A stretch of DNA of 38,116 bases from Deltaproteobacteria bacterium. Lineage in GTDB: Bacteria; Desulfobacterota; Binatia; Binatales; Binataceae. How positions within the stretch are numbered: position 1 is the first letter of the stretch; every line of letters begins with the position of its first letter. Under the pieces are notes generated by a model. That model was not told where the DNA came from. It saw only the letters and a list, made by a program, of their open reading frames with translations, and did not search any database. The DNA is taken from contig JAJYYI010000060.1 in the NCBI GenBank assembly GCA_021801125.1, positions 1 through 38,116 on the forward strand, given 5' to 3'. Below, one piece after another: positions 7,486 through 16,184 of the stretch. The position numbers and the translations under genes were made by a program.

Positions 7486-9327
7486 ATGGAAGAGTCTCAG
7501 CCGCGCCCTAAGATCGCAGTTTGTCTCAAACAGATCCCGCTGGTCGAAGAATCAAGCTTCGATCCGGTCACCAAGACGATAAAGCGGGACGGTCCCGCGG
7601 TTATCAGCGCCTTCGATTTGCGCGCGATCTCGCTCGCGGTTGGGCTGAGGTCTCGCCTGAACGCCGACGTCACGGTGGCCACGATGGGGCCGCCGCAGGC
7701 TCGCCGTGCGCTCGAAGACGCGTTGGCGATGGGCGCGGACCGCGCCGTGCACCTCGAAGATCGGGCCTTCGCGGGCTCGGATACGCTCGCAACCGCGCGC
7801 ACGCTGGCTCTTTTTCTCGGGAAGGGCGGCTTCGATCTAATCTTGCTCGGCAAGCACTCGCTCGATGCCGAGACGGGGCAGGTCGGTCCGGAACTCGCCG
7901 AGCTTTTAGGCATCGCTCAAATAACGAGCGTGCGCAAGCTCGAAATTGGCGGCCGCATGCTTAAGGCCGAGCGCGAGAGCGATGAGGGCTTCGACGAGGT
8001 CGAATGCGAGATGCCCGCCCTGTTGACCTGCGCGGAACGCGTAGCTCAACCGCTGCGCGTCACGCCCGAGGCACTCAAAGCGGCCAAGACCAAGCCCCTC
8101 ACCGTCGTGCGTGCCCGTGACTTGGATGTCGACGCGGCCTTCGGCTTCGACGCCTCGCCAACTTGGGTCCGCGAGGTGGTAGCGGTTGAATCGAAGCCTG
8201 TAGAGGGACGCCTGATCGACGCTCGCGACCCGGCGCGCGCGGCGGCTGAGGTCGTGGCCGCGCTCGACGAGCTTGGAGCGTTCGCGCCGAGGGCTGAGGC
8301 GCCGAACAGGGTTCCCGCCGCGATTCACGCGCCCACGCGCGATTGCGACGTATGGGTGATATGCGAGCGCCATTTACACGGCGAAATCACCCGCGCCACG
8401 CTCGAATTGCTGAGCGCCGCCACCGAAATTGCCGAGCACACCGGCGGCGCGGTGACGGCGTTAAGCTTCGGCTCGACGACCGCGGAGGACAGCGCGATAA
8501 TGGCCTCCCACGGCGCCGACCAGGTGCTCAGCTTCGAGGAGCTGAGCACCGAGCGGTACTCGCCCGACACGATGTGCGCCGCGGTTGCCGAAGCGGTCGG
8601 CGAGCATCGACCGTGGGCTTTGCTCGCTCCGGCAACCGAGCGCGGACGGGATTGGATGCCGCGGCTGGCCGCACGGCTTGGGCTTGGGCTCACCGGCGAT
8701 GCAATCGGCCTTAGCATCGACGCCGAAGGTCGCCTGGTGGCCCTGAAGCCTGCCTTCGGCGGCAACATCGTCGCTCCGATTCTGTCCAAGACGATGCCTC
8801 AAATGGCAACGGTGAGGCCCGGTGTCCTCGAGTTGGGGCACCCCAACAGCGCGCGCTTCGCCCCGATAATCCGGGTATCCTCCCGACCCCCACACCCGCC
8901 GCTGACGCGGTTGATCGCCCGCCACCGTTTGCTTGACGAATCGATCGCTGAACTGGACGGCGCGCAAATCGTAGTCGGGATCGGGATGGGCGTAGGCTCT
9001 CAGGAAGGAGTGCAGCAGGTTAAGCAGATGGCGCAGGTGATGAATGCCGCATTATGCGCCACGCGCAAGGTTACCGATGCGGGATGGCTCCCCCGCCAAG
9101 TCCAGGTAGGACTGACTGGAAAGTCTATCGCGCCGCGCCTTTACTTCGCCGTCGGTATCCGCGGCGCCGCCAACCATACGGTGGGAATCAGACGCGCGCA
9201 GACGATCGTCGCGATAAACAACGACCCCGAAGCGCCGATCTTCGAGCGCGCCGCCCTGCGCCTGGTTGGCGATTGGGCGGTGTTGGTACCCGCGCTAACC
9301 GCCGCGCTGGCCCGTCGCCTGGGCTAA
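7486..9327 (+). CDS. etfBA: Electron-transfer flavoprotein, EtfB-EtfA fusion in one chain
   Basis: The 613-residue product fuses both ETF subunits. Residues about 1-270 are EtfB: AVCLKQIPLV at the start, LDAETGQVGPELAELLG (126-142), and the usual Rossmann-like fold. Residues about 285-613 are EtfA: TRKVTDAGWLP (526-536), QVQVGLTGKSIAPRLY (538-553), and IVAINNDPEAPIFERA (574-589), the FAD-binding region. The motif normally reading GIsGaxQH is GIRGAANH here. ETF normally works as two chains that pass electrons from acyl-CoA dehydrogenases to ETF-quinone oxidoreductase. There is no stop or frameshift between the halves. No dehydrogenase or ETF-QO gene is adjacent. Function as an ETF is well supported; its electron partners are unknown. 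Confidence 0.9.
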   Translation: MEESQPRPKIAVCLKQIPLVEESSFDPVTKTIKRDGPAVISAFDLRAISLAVGLRSRLNADVTVATMGPPQARRALEDALAMGADRAVHLEDRAFAGSDTLATARTLALFLGKGGFDLILLGKHSLDAETGQVGPELAELLGIAQITSVRKLEIGGRMLKAERESDEGFDEVECEMPALLTCAERVAQPLRVTPEALKAAKTKPLTVVRARDLDVDAAFGFDASPTWVREVVAVESKPVEGRLIDARDPARAAAEVVAALDELGAFAPRAEAPNRVPAAIHAPTRDCDVWVICERHLHGEITRATLELLSAATEIAEHTGGAVTALSFGSTTAEDSAIMASHGADQVLSFEELSTERYSPDTMCAAVAEAVGEHRPWALLAPATERGRDWMPRLAARLGLGLTGDAIGLSIDAEGRLVALKPAFGGNIVAPILSKTMPQMATVRPGVLELGHPNSARFAPIIRVSSRPPHPPLTRLIARHRLLDESIAELDGAQIVVGIGMGVGSQEGVQQVKQMAQVMNAALCATRKVTDAGWLPRQVQVGLTGKSIAPRLYFAVGIRGAANHTVGIRRAQTIVAINNDPEAPIFERAALRLVGDWAVLVPALTAALARRLG

Positions 9328-9361
9328 GTAAGGGAAAATCGGCGTCCGGGCCGGCTGGGGC

Positions 9362-9418
9362 CGTAGAGCCGCTTGGGGCAGCTCGACAACGGCTTGGGAA
9401 TATTTCGCCGGCTCTACG
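9362..9418. terminator. Inverted repeat between convergent etfBA and polB
   Basis: CGTAGAGCCG (9362-9371) and CGGCTCTACG (9409-9418) are perfect 10-bp arms separated by 37 bases, spanning the 3' ends of two convergent genes and covering the polymerase stop codon. The position suits a bidirectional terminator, but there is no flanking U-run and the loop is long. Confidence 0.3.
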
Positions 9419-11702
9419 CTTCTCGCTCGGCAAAGATCTCTTCTTGCTCGGGCTCGGCGTCCTTGGTCAGGACGTCAGCCGCAAACAACCCTTCGCGTTC
9501 TATATAGGGCTTGAACTTGGCGTGAAGCTCGTTGAGCTTTCCCAGATAGTAGGTAACGTTTTCGTCTGGATGGGCGGGATCGTAATCGGCGAGCAGACGC
9601 GCGGCGCTGCTTACCTTGGGTTTCGCTGCGCTGCCCGCTACGTAGTACGAGATCTGGTCGCCGGCGCTGTACGGCCGACCCGAGCGAAGCGCAAGTTCGT
9701 AGGCAGCGGAAACATTGCGGCGTTTCGCACCCACTTTGTCGCGGTAAACTTCTGGGGAATCGCCCAGGGTCTCGGTTTTGGCCAAGTCACGGACATCAAG
9801 CTCATGGTGTACAAGCGCTTGGCGGAAGGACTCGAACAGCGCTTCGATCTCATCGCGCCGGTTGGTAAGCAACATGCGAAAAAGTTGCGCCATCACGGTG
9901 CGCTGAAAGCGCTCCAGACCTCGCGACCGCAGACTCGAGCCGCGCACCGTTATCTGCCCGCTTGCGTCAAGCAGAACGTAGTTCTTCATTTTGTAGCTGA
10001 ACATGGCGGCGTAACGGCCATCGATCTCGAGCCTGACCCCTTCCGGCATCAGGAGCGACAGTGCGCGCAAAAGTTGCACCTCGGCAGCTTGGTCTTCGAG
10101 CGGAAACGGCGCAACAAAATAAATCCCATCCGTGTCAACCTCGATTACGTCGGCCTTGCGCGCCTCTAATTCGGCGACCAAGCTGCGAACCAAGTCTCGT
10201 CCGCGAGCGGTGACCTGGTTGGCTTGGGCGAAGTCATTGAAATGACCGAGGGAAAAACCCAGATAGCCGTAAAACGAGTTGATCAGGATTTTGAAGGTTT
10301 GCTGCAGCGCCTGAACGTAGTGACGCCGTTGCCCGGTAAGCTCGCGTGCCATCGTTTTGGCTTTGACGCGCAGCTCGGTCAAATCCCGCAACAGCGCCAA
10401 AAATATGCCTAGCGGATCGTTGGCCGGGCCTTGCCGATAGTGCAGCATCAGCGACGGATAAAGCGAGGTTACGTCGCAGTGCAGCACGCCATGCGCCACC
10501 CCCAGACGACGGATCTCCGTGAAGCCCCCGCCAACGAGCATCGTGGGCCCCGCCAGCGGAATTGAATGGCCGGCGTGAAGGTAGCTGCGCATCAGCAAGG
10601 CGTCAATCTTGGTCGCGTTACCGCGCACGGTGACGGTTTGGTAGGAGTAAGGAAAAATCTGCGCCTGGGCGAAATAACTACCGCAGAGCACCTCGGCCAG
10701 AGCCGCGGTCTCACGCACGTCATCTAGCGCGTAGCGGAACAGCGTTTCCGGCTCGTGGTCGAAATAATGGCTGACCTTGCTCGCATCGATATACTCACGG
10801 TCGGGAGCGGCCAGATTGAAGTGGCGCGCCAGCTCTTTGAGACCGAAGCCTTCCAATTCGCGATTCGAGAGGTCATAGAGTTGGCTGAGGACCCAGGTAT
10901 CGATAATGTTGCGCCCGTAGATGTTGTAGCGGCGGTAACTAATCGCGCGCTCTCCAATCTGCAAACGGGACGGACGGACGTCGAGCAAGCGTCCATCGCG
11001 CCCCAGGGCAAGCTTTACGCCACAGCGCCGGGCGCGATGTTCGATGTACGGCAGGTCGAAGCGGAACAGGTTATGCCCCTCGATTACGTCGGGGTCGCGC
11101 TCAAGCAAAATCCGCACCATTTCTTCCAGCATCGCTCTTTCGTCAAACTCGCGGCCTGAAATTACGCGTTCAAAGCCCGTGGAATCGCGAATCGCGATGG
11201 CGACGATGCGGTCGCCCGGGCGCTCGGGATTAGGAAATTCGAAGCCGGCGCTAATGTACGTCTCGATGTCAAGCTGGAGGCGGCGGAGCTGACTGAACTC
11301 CATACCGATGAAATTGGTGACGGCAGTCAGCATCAGGTATTGCTCGACCGGATCGCTGAGGACGAAATACGGCGCCTCGGGGGCATTGGGCGCCTTTCCG
11401 GTAGCTTTGCGCAGATGGCGTTTGGCCTTTTCCAAGGCCGCCAGACCGGGAAACCGTGCCATATAGCGAAAGGTAAAGTCGCCCGCTAATTGCACAGTTT
11501 CGTGGGGAGCTGAAAAGCCCTTCAGTAGAGAGAGGTCGGCAAGAAGCAGGAAGAGGTTAAGCGGCCGGCGTTCGCGGCCGAGCTTACCGTCGGTTCGCCG
11601 GAAGATTTCGACCTCTGAATCCGAAGCGACCTCGACCGCAACCACATTGGGCTCGGCGGGGTCTCCGAATAACAATCGATTTTTGTAGAATTCCTCGAAC
11701 AT
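9414..11702 (-). CDS. Family B DNA polymerase with 3'-5' exonuclease
   Basis: The 762-residue product carries all core B-family motifs. Exo I is LDIET (D145, E147). Exo II is GHNLFRFDLPYI (N211, D216). Exo III is YALDD (Y324, D328). Polymerase motif A is DVTSLYPS (D410-S417), motif B is KILINSFYG (K471-G479), and motif C is DTD (D523-D525). Both activities therefore look intact. Family B enzymes are the main replicases in archaea and eukaryotes. In bacteria they are accessory, such as E. coli Pol II in damage tolerance. This protein is of similar length to Pol II but, by eye, not a close relative. A TGA lies two codons before the ATG, so the start cannot move upstream in frame. No lexA box or repair gene is seen next to it. 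Confidence 0.92.
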   Translation of the reverse strand: MFEEFYKNRLLFGDPAEPNVVAVEVASDSEVEIFRRTDGKLGRERRPLNLFLLLADLSLLKGFSAPHETVQLAGDFTFRYMARFPGLAALEKAKRHLRKATGKAPNAPEAPYFVLSDPVEQYLMLTAVTNFIGMEFSQLRRLQLDIETYISAGFEFPNPERPGDRIVAIAIRDSTGFERVISGREFDERAMLEEMVRILLERDPDVIEGHNLFRFDLPYIEHRARRCGVKLALGRDGRLLDVRPSRLQIGERAISYRRYNIYGRNIIDTWVLSQLYDLSNRELEGFGLKELARHFNLAAPDREYIDASKVSHYFDHEPETLFRYALDDVRETAALAEVLCGSYFAQAQIFPYSYQTVTVRGNATKIDALLMRSYLHAGHSIPLAGPTMLVGGGFTEIRRLGVAHGVLHCDVTSLYPSLMLHYRQGPANDPLGIFLALLRDLTELRVKAKTMARELTGQRRHYVQALQQTFKILINSFYGYLGFSLGHFNDFAQANQVTARGRDLVRSLVAELEARKADVIEVDTDGIYFVAPFPLEDQAAEVQLLRALSLLMPEGVRLEIDGRYAAMFSYKMKNYVLLDASGQITVRGSSLRSRGLERFQRTVMAQLFRMLLTNRRDEIEALFESFRQALVHHELDVRDLAKTETLGDSPEVYRDKVGAKRRNVSAAYELALRSGRPYSAGDQISYYVAGSAAKPKVSSAARLLADYDPAHPDENVTYYLGKLNELHAKFKPYIEREGLFAADVLTKDAEPEQEEIFAEREA

Positions 11703-12161
11703 GCCTCATCGTCCCGTTGACGAACTCCACCAGCGTGCCTGCGGTTGCGGCGAGCCTTAATGGAGGCCTCGCAAAGGCGAGCGCGTTGTATCGGACTCCC
11801 GGTAAGCATACCCGCATGCCGACATTCCAGGCAGTCAAAGGCTGCTCGCGTGATAATCGCAACATCGCGGTTCGGGGTCGTGGCTATCTCGGACACTTGG
11901 TGCCGCGCGGATTGTGCGTTTCGGTACTTCCTCGCACATTCTCACCGCCTTTTTACGGCACGATTCTAGCTCGCTTCTTTTGCTGAGCAGCGGTTGAGCG
12001 AGTGACCCGGGCTCAGAGAGAAGGTGCTCACGATGCGCCGATGAGGGCACCTAAGCCCAACTGGCAGCAGGGAAACGGGCAGGTGAGCCGCGTCATGCAC
12101 CGCGCCGAACGGTCACAGGAGAGGCCAAGGCGAGCTCGAGGTCCTCTAATATTGACCGCGC

Positions 12162-12190
12162 TTGGCACACCGACCGAGCATGGTTACAAT
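12162..12190 (+). promoter_or_regulatory. Strong sigma70-like promoter for predicted small RNA
   Basis: TTGGCA (12162-12167), a 17-base spacer, then TACAAT (12185-12190). Each box matches the consensus at five of six positions with ideal spacing. Transcription would begin near 12197, about 400 bp before rpoD. Confidence 0.6.
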
Positions 12191-12196
12191 AGCATA

Positions 12197-12321
12197 CGGG
12201 TTGGAATCCGTCCGAATCAGGTACGGTTGCGGGCAAGCAAAGTTGTAGCGGCGCGAAATCTGCGGCAAGGTCGACGCATCACGGGCCGAGCCGGCGAACC
12301 AGCGCCAACCTCGGCTTTTCC
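12197..12321 (+). ncRNA. Predicted small RNA (or rpoD leader with attenuator)
   Basis: Between the promoter at 12162-12190 and an intrinsic-terminator-like hairpin at 12285-12319 lies a unit of about 125 nt with no plausible reading frame. The end hairpin pairs GCCGAG (12285-12290) with CTCGGC (12310-12315) and GGCG (12293-12296) with CGCC (12303-12306), with loop AACCAG, followed by TTTT. The body contains further GC-rich short complementarities. It does not match 6S, SRP, tmRNA, RNase P or any riboswitch that I recognise. As a second promoter precedes rpoD, I favour an independent small RNA over an attenuator. Confidence 0.5.
12285..12319 (+). terminator. Intrinsic terminator of the predicted small RNA
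   Basis: A two-part GC stem (6 bp plus 4 bp with a small internal loop) and a six-base apical loop are followed directly by four T residues and CC. The U-tract is short, so termination may be partial. Confidence 0.5.
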
Positions 12322-12396
12322 TAGCGTAAGTTTGGCACACAGCGAACGTTTAAGGGCCCTGTCCGATGCGAAATCGACTAGGCAGGCGCTCGCTGG

Positions 12397-12424
12397 TTGA
12401 CATCGAGCCCTAAGGATATATAGC
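12397..12424 (+). promoter_or_regulatory. rpoD promoter, near-consensus
   Basis: A perfect TTGACA (12397-12402), a 16-base spacer and TATAGC (12419-12424) stand about 175 bp before the rpoD start. The predicted leader is roughly 165 nt. This is the best promoter match I found in the window and would make rpoD transcription self-dependent on the housekeeping sigma factor. Confidence 0.6.
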
Positions 12425-12597
12425 GTGCTTGGTTCGACAACACTGATCCTTTTTAGCCCGCTCGCTCGTCTAAACAACAAAGAGGGTAAGCCATTTAGCG
12501 AAGTCGGTGGACGGCGCACCGAAAGCGGCATCGGTATTGCTGTGAAACCCGTCAGCGCGACTTTCGACACTCGGCTGGAAACAAGGCTAAGCCGATA

Positions 12598-14346
12598 ATG
12601 AAGCACAAGTACGAAGGAAAGGATTTGCAAGGGTTGGTCGACCTTGGCCGGGAGCAGGGCCATCTGACTTTTGACCAAGTCAATGATTTTCTGCCTGAAG
12701 AGGTAACCTCGCCAGGGGACCTGCGGGCAGCGCTCGACACGCTCGAGGACATGGATATCAAGGTCCTCGAAGAGATCCCGACCGAAGGCTCCGTGCTGGG
12801 GGTCGAAGAAGAGCCTCGGGAGGAGCAAGAAGCGGCACTTTCCGAGCTGGACACCTTCGGCGAGTCGTCTGACCCGGTACGGCTGTACCTCAAGGAGATG
12901 GGCAATTTTCAGCTCCTGTCGCGAGAGCAGGAGGTGGAAATTGCGAAGAGAATCGAAGCCGGGGAAAACGAGGTCAAGGAAGAAGTTTTCAACTCGCCGG
13001 TCACCCTGCGGCGCATCGTTCAACTCGGCGAACGAGTTCGGCAGGGCGAAGGCGAGGTGCGCGACGTTTTCGAAGAAGCTGACGAAGCCGAGCGCGATGA
13101 GGAAAAGGGCTCCGAAAGCGACGCCGAGCAGCGCGAAAGGCTCGTCGCTTTGGCCGACAAGCTCAAAAAGCTCAGCACGCAGCTCGAAGCCGTCGACGAG
13201 AAGCTGCGCGACAAACCCGGTCCCCGCGTCCGGCCGCAACTGGAAAAGCAGCAGGCGAAATTAAAGAAGAGAATCCGCCAGTACCTCGAAAAAGCGAAGC
13301 TGTCGAGTTCGTTTCAAGCGGCGATTATCGCCGACTTGAAGGCGATGCTGGAGGAGCACCGACAGGCGCAGCGCGTGATCGAGCGTTACGCGCAGGCAAC
13401 CCATCGTAGCAAAAGCCAGCTTTTGCGTGAAGCCGCGGAAGCAGAAGATCGCCGCGTGTCGCTCAAAGTGAACGGCACGCGCGAGAGTCTGCTTGATATC
13501 GCAGCGCGCATCCGCGAGGCACAGCGCCTGATGAGAGAAATCGAGCGCCAGGTCAAGACCGGGCAGGAAGGCCTGATGCACTCGCTGGAACGCGTCGCCG
13601 CCGGCCAGGAAAAGAGCCGACAGGCCAAGAAAGAACTCACCGAAGCGAACCTGCGCCTGGTCGTGAGCCTGGCCAAGCGATACACCAACCGCGGCTTGGG
13701 CTTCCTCGACCTCATCCAGGAAGGCAACATCGGCCTTATGCGAGCCGTCGACAAGTTCGAGTACCAGCGCGGCTACAAGTTCTCCACTTACGCCACGTGG
13801 TGGATAAGACAGTCGATGTCGCGCGCGATCGCCGACCAAGGGCGCACCATCCGCATCCCGGTGCATATGGTCGAAACGATCAACAAGCTGCTGCGCGTCA
13901 CCCGCTTGCTGGTGCAGCGCTTGGGACGTGAGCCGACCCCGGACGAAATCGCCGAACAGATGGAGATGCCGCTGGACAAGGTCCAGAAGGTGCTCAAGAT
14001 TGTCAAAGAGCCGATTTCGCTCGAGACGCCGATCGGCGACGAGGAAGAAAGCTCGCTGGGCGACTTCGTGGAAGACGAACTCGCGCCCTCGCCGGTGGAA
14101 TCGGCTATTCAGACGAATCTGAGCGAGCAGACGCGTAAGGTCTTGGCTTCGCTTACGCCGCGCGAGGAGCAGATCCTCAAGATGCGTTTCGGCATCGGAC
14201 AAAAGGCCGACTATACGCTGGAGGAAGTCGGCAAGAAATTTGCCGTGACCCGCGAGCGCATCCGCCAGATCGAAGCTAAGGCGCTGCGCAAGCTGCGCGG
14301 CATCGCGCGCAAAGGCAGCCTCGACGGCTTCGTCGAGCGTAGCTAA
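12598..14346 (+). CDS. rpoD: RNA polymerase primary sigma factor (sigma70)
   Basis: The 582-residue product has the full layout of a group 1 sigma factor. Region 1.1 is at about 1-80. Region 1.2 is at 92-120 ([12 protein letters not shown]). A charged non-conserved region runs from about 121 to 340. Region 2 is at 345-420, with [27 protein letters not shown] and [19 protein letters not shown] (-10 recognition). Region 3 follows, and region 4 has the helix-turn-helix [18 protein letters not shown] for the -35 box. The non-conserved region resembles that of proteobacteria. It has its own promoter, and an intrinsic terminator follows 20 bp after the stop. The usual partner dnaG is not upstream. 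The ATG overlaps a TAA (TAATG), but the upstream frame is not considered coding. Confidence 0.97.
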   Translation: MKHKYEGKDLQGLVDLGREQGHLTFDQVNDFLPEEVTSPGDLRAALDTLEDMDIKVLEEIPTEGSVLGVEEEPREEQEAALSELDTFGESSDPVRLYLKEMGNFQLLSREQEVEIAKRIEAGENEVKEEVFNSPVTLRRIVQLGERVRQGEGEVRDVFEEADEAERDEEKGSESDAEQRERLVALADKLKKLSTQLEAVDEKLRDKPGPRVRPQLEKQQAKLKKRIRQYLEKAKLSSSFQAAIIADLKAMLEEHRQAQRVIERYAQATHRSKSQLLREAAEAEDRRVSLKVNGTRESLLDIAARIREAQRLMREIERQVKTGQEGLMHSLERVAAGQEKSRQAKKELTEANLRLVVSLAKRYTNRGLGFLDLIQEGNIGLMRAVDKFEYQRGYKFSTYATWWIRQSMSRAIADQGRTIRIPVHMVETINKLLRVTRLLVQRLGREPTPDEIAEQMEMPLDKVQKVLKIVKEPISLETPIGDEEESSLGDFVEDELAPSPVESAIQTNLSEQTRKVLASLTPREEQILKMRFGIGQKADYTLEEVGKKFAVTRERIRQIEAKALRKLRGIARKGSLDGFVERS

Positions 14347-14366
14347 GACGCAGCCCGCTCGCCCGA

Positions 14367-14400
14367 TGCTCGCGCGACCAGCGCGAGCAGTTCTTTATTT
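14367..14400 (+). terminator. Intrinsic terminator of rpoD
   Basis: TGCTCGCGC (14367-14375) and GCGCGAGCA (14381-14389) form a perfect 9-bp stem with loop GACCA, followed by GTTCTTTATTTT. It lies 20 bases after the rpoD stop codon, as expected for a monocistronic unit. Confidence 0.8.
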
Positions 14401-14632
14401 TGGCGCAGCTCCGGTGACAAACTGGTCGAGGCGCCGGCCTATGGGACACGAGCGCCATCCCGCTATGTGCGGCGCGTCCCGGAAAGCCCCAAACAAAGGG
14501 CAATTCGATTGACCGTCCGGCTCGTCTTCCGGGCACGACGGAGTTGCGATTGCGATTACGCTTACGCTTGTCCTGCTGTCGGTAAACTCTTGTGAGTGAC
14601 CAAACCCTGAACCAGTTGCGAGAGAGGGGAAA

Positions 14633-16087
14633 ATGGCGAACTGGGAAGAGCACTTCAAGTCGCGGCTGATCACGCCGGAGCAGGCAGCCGAGTTGGTCCA
14701 ACCCGGGATGCGCGTGCATTTTCCGCCGATGCACGGGCCGGCAGTTCCGCTCGCGCTGGCCAAGCGAGCACAAAAGCTCGAAGGGCCGATCAACCTGAGG
14801 CTTGCGTCGCCGCTGGTCGACCTCGGATGGGGCAATGGCACGTTAAGTCCCTTCTTAAATATCGAATTCGAACTCTTCGTCGGGAACGTGGCGCGGCCGC
14901 TGCACGATCGCAAGCTCGCCCCGTACCTGCCCAATCTTTTCTCGACCAGTTTCAAAGCGCACGATGAGCGGCCGACCGAGGATAAACCGGTCGATATCGT
15001 GTTCGTCACCACAACTCCGCCCAATTCCAAGGGTTTTGTGAGCTTTGGCGCGCACCAGTGGAACAAGCGGATGTACGTGCGGCGCGCGCATTGCGCCGTG
15101 GCGGAAATTGACCGCAAAGCATTGCGCACGTACGGGGACGTCTACATGCACGTAAGCGAGTTCGACTATTTCGTCGAGCTGCGGCCCGATGTCGAGACAG
15201 TCGAGGACGTAATGGCCCGCATGGACCCGGCGAAACGCGAGGCGGTAAACGCGATCATCGCTGAAGCCGGACTGGAGCGCGTCGAGCGAATCAAACCGTA
15301 CCTCGAACGAAGTTCGCCGTACGATCTGCGCTTGCTGCTGGGCCTCGTCGACCCTCCCGAAGAGTTCAAGACGATCGCGGGCTATCTATCCGAGGTCGTG
15401 GAGGACGAAGCGACGATTCAAATCGGTATCGGCGACCCGAGTTCGCAGATGGCGCGGCTCGGCGCCTTCGACGCCAAGCATGACCTCGGACTGCACAGCG
15501 AAATGGTCGCGCCGAAAGTCGCCAAGCTGGTCGAGGCCGGAGTGATCAACGGCCGCAAGAAGACCATCCATCGCGGCAAGGCGGTTGCTGTTGCCTGGTC
15601 GGGAAGCGACCCCGAGGACTACAGAATTATTGACGACAACCCGCGATTTGAGTTGTACGACCCGGAATACGTTCTGAATATCTCCACCATCGCAGCCAAT
15701 CATAAACAGACCGCGATCAACAACGCGATCAGCGTCGATTTGGCGGGCCAGATCACGGTTGAGACCGCTGGCGGAGGGCGGTTCATAAACGGCACCGGCG
15801 GACTCCCCGAGCTGCACATCGGCGCCTTTATCAGCCGCGGCGGGCGAGCGATAACCCTGCTCCCCTCCACCGCGCTGGGCGGGCGTGTCTCTCGGATCGT
15901 CCCGCAGCTCGAGACCGGCACGTTGGTCACAATCCCGCGCTTTTTTGCCGACACCGTTATCACCGAGTATGGCATCGCCCGTCTGCTGGGGAAAAACCAT
16001 CGCGAACGCGCCGCCGAGCTAATCGCCGTGGCGCATCCGGATTTTCGCTTCGAGCTGAGCCGCGCCGCCAAACAACTCTTCGGCTAA
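14633..16087 (+). CDS. Acetyl-CoA hydrolase/CoA-transferase family protein
   Basis: The 484-residue product belongs to the class I acetyl-CoA hydrolase/transferase (Cat1, 4-hydroxybutyrate CoA-transferase) family. Signs are IQIGIGDPSSQMA (about 262-274), LGLHSEM with candidate catalytic Glu290, the glycine-rich INGTGGLPELHIGAFISRGG, and the C-terminal VITEYGIARLLGK followed by RERAAELIAVAHPDFR. The enzymes form a glutamyl-CoA thioester and move CoA between acyl-CoA and a carboxylate such as acetate, in the cytoplasm. The exact acyl substrate cannot be read from sequence. AGAGGGG lies a few bases before the ATG. It is a single gene between the rpoD terminator and the convergent glmS. Confidence 0.88.
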   Translation: MANWEEHFKSRLITPEQAAELVQPGMRVHFPPMHGPAVPLALAKRAQKLEGPINLRLASPLVDLGWGNGTLSPFLNIEFELFVGNVARPLHDRKLAPYLPNLFSTSFKAHDERPTEDKPVDIVFVTTTPPNSKGFVSFGAHQWNKRMYVRRAHCAVAEIDRKALRTYGDVYMHVSEFDYFVELRPDVETVEDVMARMDPAKREAVNAIIAEAGLERVERIKPYLERSSPYDLRLLLGLVDPPEEFKTIAGYLSEVVEDEATIQIGIGDPSSQMARLGAFDAKHDLGLHSEMVAPKVAKLVEAGVINGRKKTIHRGKAVAVAWSGSDPEDYRIIDDNPRFELYDPEYVLNISTIAANHKQTAINNAISVDLAGQITVETAGGGRFINGTGGLPELHIGAFISRGGRAITLLPSTALGGRVSRIVPQLETGTLVTIPRFFADTVITEYGIARLLGKNHRERAAELIAVAHPDFRFELSRAAKQLFG

Positions 16088-16161
16088 GCGCGCTGTCGCG
16101 GCAACGGGCGCGCGGGCGCTACGGCCGAGCAAGGCGGCGGCAAGACGACGACACGGGCTCG

Positions 16162-16184
16162 GCCCGCTAGGCAACAGAGCGGGC
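16162..16184. terminator. Hairpin between the CoA-transferase gene and glmS
   Basis: GCCCGCT (16162-16168) and AGCGGGC (16178-16184) make a perfect 7-bp stem with a nine-base loop, immediately beyond the glmS stop codon between convergent genes. No clear U-run on either strand, so it is only a possible terminator. Confidence 0.35.

Larger units (their letters stand above)
11703..12597. other. Long intergenic region between divergent polB and rpoD
   Basis: About 895 bp with no convincing protein gene. The part next to rpoD contains a predicted small RNA unit and the rpoD promoter (listed separately). The part next to the polymerase (11703-12150) shows only scattered frames in non-coding-like sequence, and I see no defined promoter there. 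A 132-codon plus frame at 12002-12400 runs through the small RNA and both promoters and is rejected. Confidence 0.6.

Noticed and set aside
9054-10169. 371-codon plus-strand frame across the end of etfBA and into polB
   Set aside because: Overlaps two well-supported genes in other frames and has no recognisable protein features.
12002-12400. 132-codon plus-strand frame upstream of rpoD
   Set aside because: No ribosome site or domain; it covers two promoters and a terminator-like hairpin.
12425-12598. 57-codon frame (GTG start) ending in TAATG at the rpoD start, a possible translationally coupled leader peptide
   Set aside because: Its GTG lies immediately after the -10 box of the rpoD promoter, so it would probably not be inside the transcript, and no ribosome site precedes it.
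12217-13239. 340-codon minus-strand frame antisense to rpoD
   Set aside because: It mirrors the codon structure of rpoD in a GC-rich genome, has no ribosome site or domain, and crosses the rpoD promoter and the predicted small RNA.
13261-14202. 313-codon minus-strand frame within rpoD
   Set aside because: Antisense shadow of a conserved sigma factor gene.
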